Origin: an uncultured Clostridia bacterium
GTDB lineage: Bacteria > Bacillota > Clostridia > TANB77 > CAG-508
DNA: 8,839 nt
Assembly (NCBI GenBank): GCA_944388645.1
Contig: CALXJO010000038.1
Location: 1-8,839 of the forward strand
Direction of reading: 5' to 3'
The notes beneath the pieces are model-generated. The model was not told where the DNA came from. It saw only the letters and a list, made by a program, of their open reading frames with translations, and ran no database searches. Shown one piece after another: positions 6,719 through 8,839 of the stretch (position 1 is its first letter; every line of letters begins with the position of its first letter). The position numbers were made by a program, and so were the translations under genes.

Positions 6719-6956
6719 TTTTTTCTCTCCTTTTCTCTTATCTTTACTTTGTGTTGTCACTCTTTTTATTTAATCCGCTCATAAATACATTTTAATTATA
6801 TGTTTTAATTTTAATACGCAAAAATACATATATCTAAAATCTCCTAGATATATTTTTAACATCATGTATATTTCTATACTAAAATTTTCCGCCCAAACAT
6901 ATAATACTAATATATATATAAATTAAATCTCTTCTTTACCTTTTTAGGTAACAACT
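6719..6956 (-). promoter_or_regulatory. Long 5' leader of rnj with hairpins
   Basis: From the predicted start near 6956 the leader is about 238 nt and AT-rich. A perfect 6-bp hairpin with a 4-nt loop (6936-6951; TTACCT/AGGTAA) lies about 5 nt from the 5' end. A second dyad, ATATATCTA/TAGATATAT (6828-6853), has GGAG in its loop on the - strand. The second dyad overlaps a possible 16-codon reading frame (ATG 6829 to TGA 6779) preceded by AGGAG at 11 nt. A second weak promoter (ACGCAA complement 6816-6821, TATAAT complement 6795-6800, spacer 15) is possible. No known riboswitch is recognised. Confidence 0.45.
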
Positions 6957-6962
6957 GGTAAT

Positions 6963-6991
6963 ATTATACCTTAATTTATGGAAATTGTCAA
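6963..6991 (-). promoter_or_regulatory. Consensus promoter of rnj
   Basis: On the - strand, TTGACA (6986-6991) and TATAAT (6963-6968) are separated by exactly 17 nt, a perfect sigma-A-type promoter. It points toward rnj, with a start near 6956. Its -35 box is only 7 nt from the -35 box of the rightward tRNA promoter, so two polymerases probably cannot bind at once. Confidence 0.85.
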
Positions 6992-6998
6992 ATTAGAC

Positions 6999-7027
6999 TT
7001 GACTTTTGCTTGTAATTTTGTTATTAT
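6999..7027 (+). promoter_or_regulatory. Promoter of the tRNA group
   Basis: TTGACT (6999-7004) and TATTAT (7022-7027) are spaced by 17 nt. The expected start near 7034 is about 14 nt before the tRNA-Gly gene. It is arranged back to back with the rnj promoter. Confidence 0.75.
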
Positions 7028-7047
7028 ATTACTTGCGTAAAGATTAT

Positions 7048-7123
7048 GCGGGAATAGCTCAGTTGATAGAGCGCTGCCTTGCCAAGGCAGAGGTCACGGG
7101 TTTGAGCCCCGCTTCCCGCTCCA
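7048..7123 (+). tRNA. tRNA-Gly (anticodon GCC), altered 19-56 contact
   Basis: This 76-nt tRNA has acceptor stem GCGGGAA/TTCCCGC, D stem GCTC/GAGC, anticodon stem CTGCC/GGCAG with anticodon GCC at 7081-7083, discriminator T, and an encoded CCA (7121-7123). It decodes GGC and GGT. Compared with the usual pattern the D loop is AGTTGATA (A at position 19 instead of G) and the T loop is TTTGAGC (U at position 56 instead of C). The two changes match: the G19-C56 tertiary pair becomes A19-U56. The T stem also has an A49-C65 mismatch. All other structure is intact, so it is probably functional, though it could be specialised. Confidence 0.96.
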
Positions 7124-7130
7124 TTTTATT

Positions 7131-7158
7131 TTGTAACATTTGTTACAATTTTTTATTT
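7131..7158 (+). terminator. Weak terminator or attenuator after tRNA-Gly
   Basis: TTGTAAC (7131-7137) and GTTACAA (7142-7148) form a 7-bp stem with a 4-nt loop, followed by TTTTTT (7149-7154). The stem is AT-rich, so termination may be partial, allowing some transcription into tRNA-Cys. A weak TTGTAA-17 nt-TATTTA promoter overlaps the same bases. Confidence 0.5.
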
Positions 7159-7167
7159 ATATTTCAT

Positions 7168-7242
7168 GGCGCCATAGCCAAGTGGTAAGGCAGAAGTCTG
7201 CAAAACTTTTATTCCTCAGTTCGATTCTGAGTGGCGCCTCCA
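7168..7242 (+). tRNA. tRNA-Cys (anticodon GCA), copy 1
   Basis: This 75-nt tRNA has acceptor stem GGCGCCA/TGGCGCC, anticodon stem GAAGT/ACTTT (one G-U pair), anticodon GCA at 7200-7202, T arm CTCAG-TTCGATT-CTGAG, discriminator T, and an encoded CCA. It decodes TGC and TGT. It is nearly identical to the copy at 7456-7530 and is followed by a strong terminator at 7306. Confidence 0.96.
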
Positions 7243-7305
7243 ATTAACTATCATAAAAAAAATATTTAATATATAATAAGCTTATTTGTGGAAATGTAAT
7301 ACTGT

Positions 7306-7340
7306 AAAAAGACTAGGATGGCAAAATCCTAGTCTTTTTG
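7306..7340. terminator. Strong terminator after tRNA-Cys copy 1
   Basis: AAAAAGACTAGGAT (7306-7319) pairs perfectly with ATCCTAGTCTTTTT (7326-7339) around a 6-nt loop. The A and T runs make it usable in both directions. It separates the two tRNA-Cys genes, so the second either relies on read-through or has its own promoter. Confidence 0.9.
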
Positions 7341-7455
7341 TTTAATCATTTGAAATAAATGCAATCTATTTAATGTATTTTTTCATTTATGAAAATGTAA
7401 AATTTTTATTAATATTTAGATATTACTTGCATATATTTAATTAGAATTTATTTTT

Positions 7456-7530
7456 GGCGCTATAGCCAAGTGGTAAGGCAGAAGTCTGCAAAACTTTTAT
7501 TCCTCAGTTCGACTCTGAGTAGCGCCTCCA
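7456..7530 (+). tRNA. tRNA-Cys (anticodon GCA), copy 2
   Basis: This 75-nt tRNA differs from copy 1 at three positions. Two form a compensated acceptor pair, 6-67, which changes from C-G to T-A. The third is in the T loop (TTCGACT versus TTCGATT). Anticodon GCA is at 7488-7490 and CCA is encoded. No clear promoter is seen in the 115 AT-rich bases after the terminator at 7306-7340, though a divergent one is possible. Confidence 0.96.
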
Positions 7531-7569
7531 AAAAAAAGAGGAATTATTTTTAATAATTCCTTCTTTTTT
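7531..7569. terminator. Bidirectional terminator between tRNA-Cys and the membrane-protein operon
   Basis: GGAATTATT (7540-7548) and AATAATTCC (7552-7560) form a perfect 9-bp stem with a 3-nt loop. A TTCTTTTTT tract follows on the + strand, and the A8 run at 7531-7538 gives a T tract on the - strand. It ends the tRNA group and the leftward operon whose stop is at 7579. Confidence 0.85.
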
Positions 7570-7578
7570 ATTATATAA

Positions 7579-7902
7579 TTATCCTTCTATTTTTTTACCA
7601 AATATTGATTTTGCTATATTAGATATAACAGGAATTTCTGGATTTTGTTCATTATTAGCTTTTATAATTCCCATTATTACACATGCTATATATAAACCAT
7701 ATATTATAGTAGAGAAAAATGGTATGTATATTGGAATTATTCTATATATGATAAGAATTATCATATAAGCTACACCTATTACAATTGCTTGTGCTGCGTG
7801 CAATTTTGTATTTTTTTCATTATCTTTTATTCCAAATAATACTATAAGTCCTCCTACCCATGTAAAAATATAAGCTAATATTGCTTTTCCTTTTTCACTC
7901 AT
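7579..7902 (-). CDS. DUF4870-like small membrane protein
   Basis: This 107-residue product has three predicted membrane helices, at about residues 8-26, 37-55 and 59-80. Between the first two is the segment KDNEKNTKLHAAQAI, which fits the DUF4870/Tic20-like pattern of a charged loop followed by HAAQA. The C-terminus is short and soluble (NNEQNPEIPVISNI). The biochemical role of this family is not known. GGAGG lies 9 nt before the ATG at 7902. It is the second gene of a two-gene leftward unit, 29 nt after its partner. Confidence 0.85.
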   Translation of the reverse strand: MSEKGKAILAYIFTWVGGLIVLFGIKDNEKNTKLHAAQAIVIGVAYMIILIIYRIIPIYIPFFSTIIYGLYIACVIMGIIKANNEQNPEIPVISNIAKSIFGKKIEG

Positions 7903-7931
7903 TTTTTATTTCCTCCATTATAAATAATCTT

Positions 7932-8441
7932 TTAAAATCCTTCCATTTGACCTTTTTGTATTCTGTAATTATCTAAAGCTATATAATTATTTTCTATTTT
8001 ACCAATTAAATACATATTATATTCATCTTTAGAATCCGAAAATACAGCTATAGCATTGAAATCTGGATTTTTATATTTTGTAATGTTAATTCTTTTGAAT
8101 TCCATTTCTTTTAATTTTTCTAATTTGGAATCATTTTGCATTTTTTCATTAACAGTCTGACTAAACTCATTTCTTTGTTCTTTATTTACTAGTTGCATAG
8201 AATATTCTTTTAATATATTTTTAAAATTGTCTTCAGTATAATTTGGATAGTCTGCTGAAATTTGTTGTATATGTTTTTTTTCATATTCTCCATATATTTT
8301 TTCAGATAATTCAGTTGTACTAAATCCAGAACCTTTTAAAATTTGTTCTCTAGCACGTCCATGCAATTCACCTATTTTAATATTTACAAATATAAAAATT
8401 CCTATAAATATTATTATTCCAACAATTATTAAAAAAGCCAT
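7932..8441 (-). CDS. Unrecognised single-helix membrane protein
   Basis: I do not recognise this family. The chosen start is ATG 8441, giving 169 residues, because GGGAG lies 7-8 nt before it. An ATG at 8456 would add five residues, but it has no ribosome binding site and falls only about 4 nt after the predicted transcription start. Residues 2-20 form one very hydrophobic helix (LIIVGIIIFIGIFIFVN) followed by KIGELHGRAREQ, so the rest is probably cytoplasmic or surface-anchored. The soluble part is charged and helical (to about residue 110), then beta-like (DFNAIAVFSDSKDEYNMYLIGKIENNY). It shares a transcript with the DUF4870-like gene; a joint envelope role is only a guess. Confidence 0.82.
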   Translation of the reverse strand: MAFLIIVGIIIFIGIFIFVNIKIGELHGRAREQILKGSGFSTTELSEKIYGEYEKKHIQQISADYPNYTEDNFKNILKEYSMQLVNKEQRNEFSQTVNEKMQNDSKLEKLKEMEFKRINITKYKNPDFNAIAVFSDSKDEYNMYLIGKIENNYIALDNYRIQKGQMEGF

Positions 8442-8466
8442 ATTATCACTCCCCATTTTTTATTAA

Positions 8467-8494
8467 ATTATAGCATAAATATTACTAATTTCAA
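8467..8494 (-). promoter_or_regulatory. Promoter of the membrane-protein operon
   Basis: On the - strand, TTGAAA (8489-8494) and TATAAT (8467-8472) are spaced by 16 nt, with TG one base before the -10 box (extended -10). The start would be near 8460, leaving an approximately 19-nt leader with a ribosome binding site before ATG 8441. Confidence 0.75.
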
Positions 8495-8629
8495 TACTTT
8501 ATAAATAATATATTTTTTTATATGTTTTTTAGTTATAATTTACAGTCAGTATAAATTCTCTAAATATATAAAATAGCTGAAATTGTAATATTTTTTATTA
8601 TTTTAAATTATTTTTTGATATTAATTTTA

Positions 8630-8658
8630 TTGACTTTGTAATATATAAGTTATAAAAT
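8630..8658 (+). promoter_or_regulatory. Promoter of plsX
   Basis: TTGACT (8630-8635) and TAAAAT (8653-8658) are spaced by 17 nt, and TATAAA at 8651 overlaps. The start would be near 8665, giving a leader of about 34 nt. No FapR-type operator (TTAGTACC with its inverted partner) was seen. The remainder of the 257-nt gap to the leftward gene is AT-rich with no other feature recognised. Confidence 0.65.
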
Positions 8659-8698
8659 ATAGCATATTGAAATATATTTTAACAAGGGAGAGAAATTT

Positions 8699-8839
8699 AT
8701 GATTATACTACTAGATGCAATGGGAGGAGATAATGCACCAGATGCCAATATAAAAGGTGCAATTAAAGCAATAGATCAAATACAAGCTGAAGTATGGCTT
8801 ATTGGAAAAGAAGATGTAATTAAAGCAAAATTAAAAGAA
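8699..8839 (+). CDS. plsX: Phosphate acyltransferase PlsX (3' end outside window)
   Basis: PlsX converts acyl-ACP and phosphate to acyl-phosphate, the acyl donor for PlsY in phospholipid synthesis; it acts at the inner face of the membrane. Only the first 47 codons are in the window. The N-terminus MIILLDAMGGDNAPDANIKG matches the family signature DAMGGDNAP followed by a KGA segment. AAGGGAGAG (8684-8692) lies 6 nt before the ATG at 8699. It is the first gene of a rightward unit with its own promoter. In Firmicutes plsX is usually followed by other fatty-acid genes, which would lie to the right of the window. Confidence 0.95.
   Translation, partial: MIILLDAMGGDNAPDANIKGAIKAIDQIQAEVWLIGKEDVIKAKLKE

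Noticed and set aside
6886..6898. TTCCGCCCAAACA resembles one end of the 31-nt repeat.
   Set aside because: Only about nine bases match and there is no partner arm, so it may be chance.
7006..7188. A 60-codon open frame on the + strand across tRNA-Gly.
   Set aside because: It runs through tRNA structure and a hairpin and has no ribosome binding site.
8457..8698. A FapR-type operator before plsX.
   Set aside because: The inverted TTAGTACC pattern is absent.
1..8839. CRISPR array or replication origin.
   Set aside because: No regularly spaced repeats and no DnaA-box cluster were seen.

Overview
The window looks like chromosomal DNA from a low-GC Gram-positive bacterium of the Clostridia type. 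The genes are AT-rich, the ribosome binding sites are strong AGGAGG-like sequences, and the housekeeping set fits: seryl- and glutamyl-tRNA synthetases, the ribosome-assembly GTPase EngB, RNase J, a DUF951 protein, PlsX, and tRNA genes with encoded CCA ends. TGA is not needed as a sense codon in the genes read here. The assignment rests on gene content and sequence style, not on a database search.

Left part, + strand (1-1886): a 5'-truncated serS is followed by engB, which is split by a single +1 frameshift. A 31-nt structured repeat sits between them, just ahead of the engB ribosome binding site. Directly after engB comes a compact self-contained unit (1887-2232): a near-consensus promoter, a short 5' hairpin, a 72-codon gene of about 52% GC with GC-rich third positions, and a perfect 13-bp terminator. 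It is compositionally foreign to its surroundings and its product is not recognised.

Middle, - strand (2234-6991): a leftward block of rnj (RNase J), gltX, a 59-codon DUF951 gene and an unrecognised 201-codon gene, ending at the same two-way terminator. A second copy of the 31-nt repeat lies just ahead of the gltX ribosome binding site. rnj has a consensus promoter and a leader of about 240 nt with a hairpin near its 5' end.

Right part: a rightward tRNA group (Gly-GCC, Cys-GCA, Cys-GCA) fires from a promoter back to back with that of rnj. The tRNA-Gly carries a paired change at the normally invariant 19-56 tertiary contact, and the two tRNA-Cys genes differ by a compensated acceptor pair. 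Next is a leftward two-gene unit encoding small membrane proteins (a DUF4870-like three-helix protein and an unrecognised single-helix protein). The window ends in the start of plsX, transcribed rightward from its own promoter.

Most of the window is translation, RNA turnover and lipid-synthesis housekeeping. The parts that stand out are the 1887-2232 cassette, the 31-nt repeat pair, the engB frameshift and the unusual tRNA-Gly.
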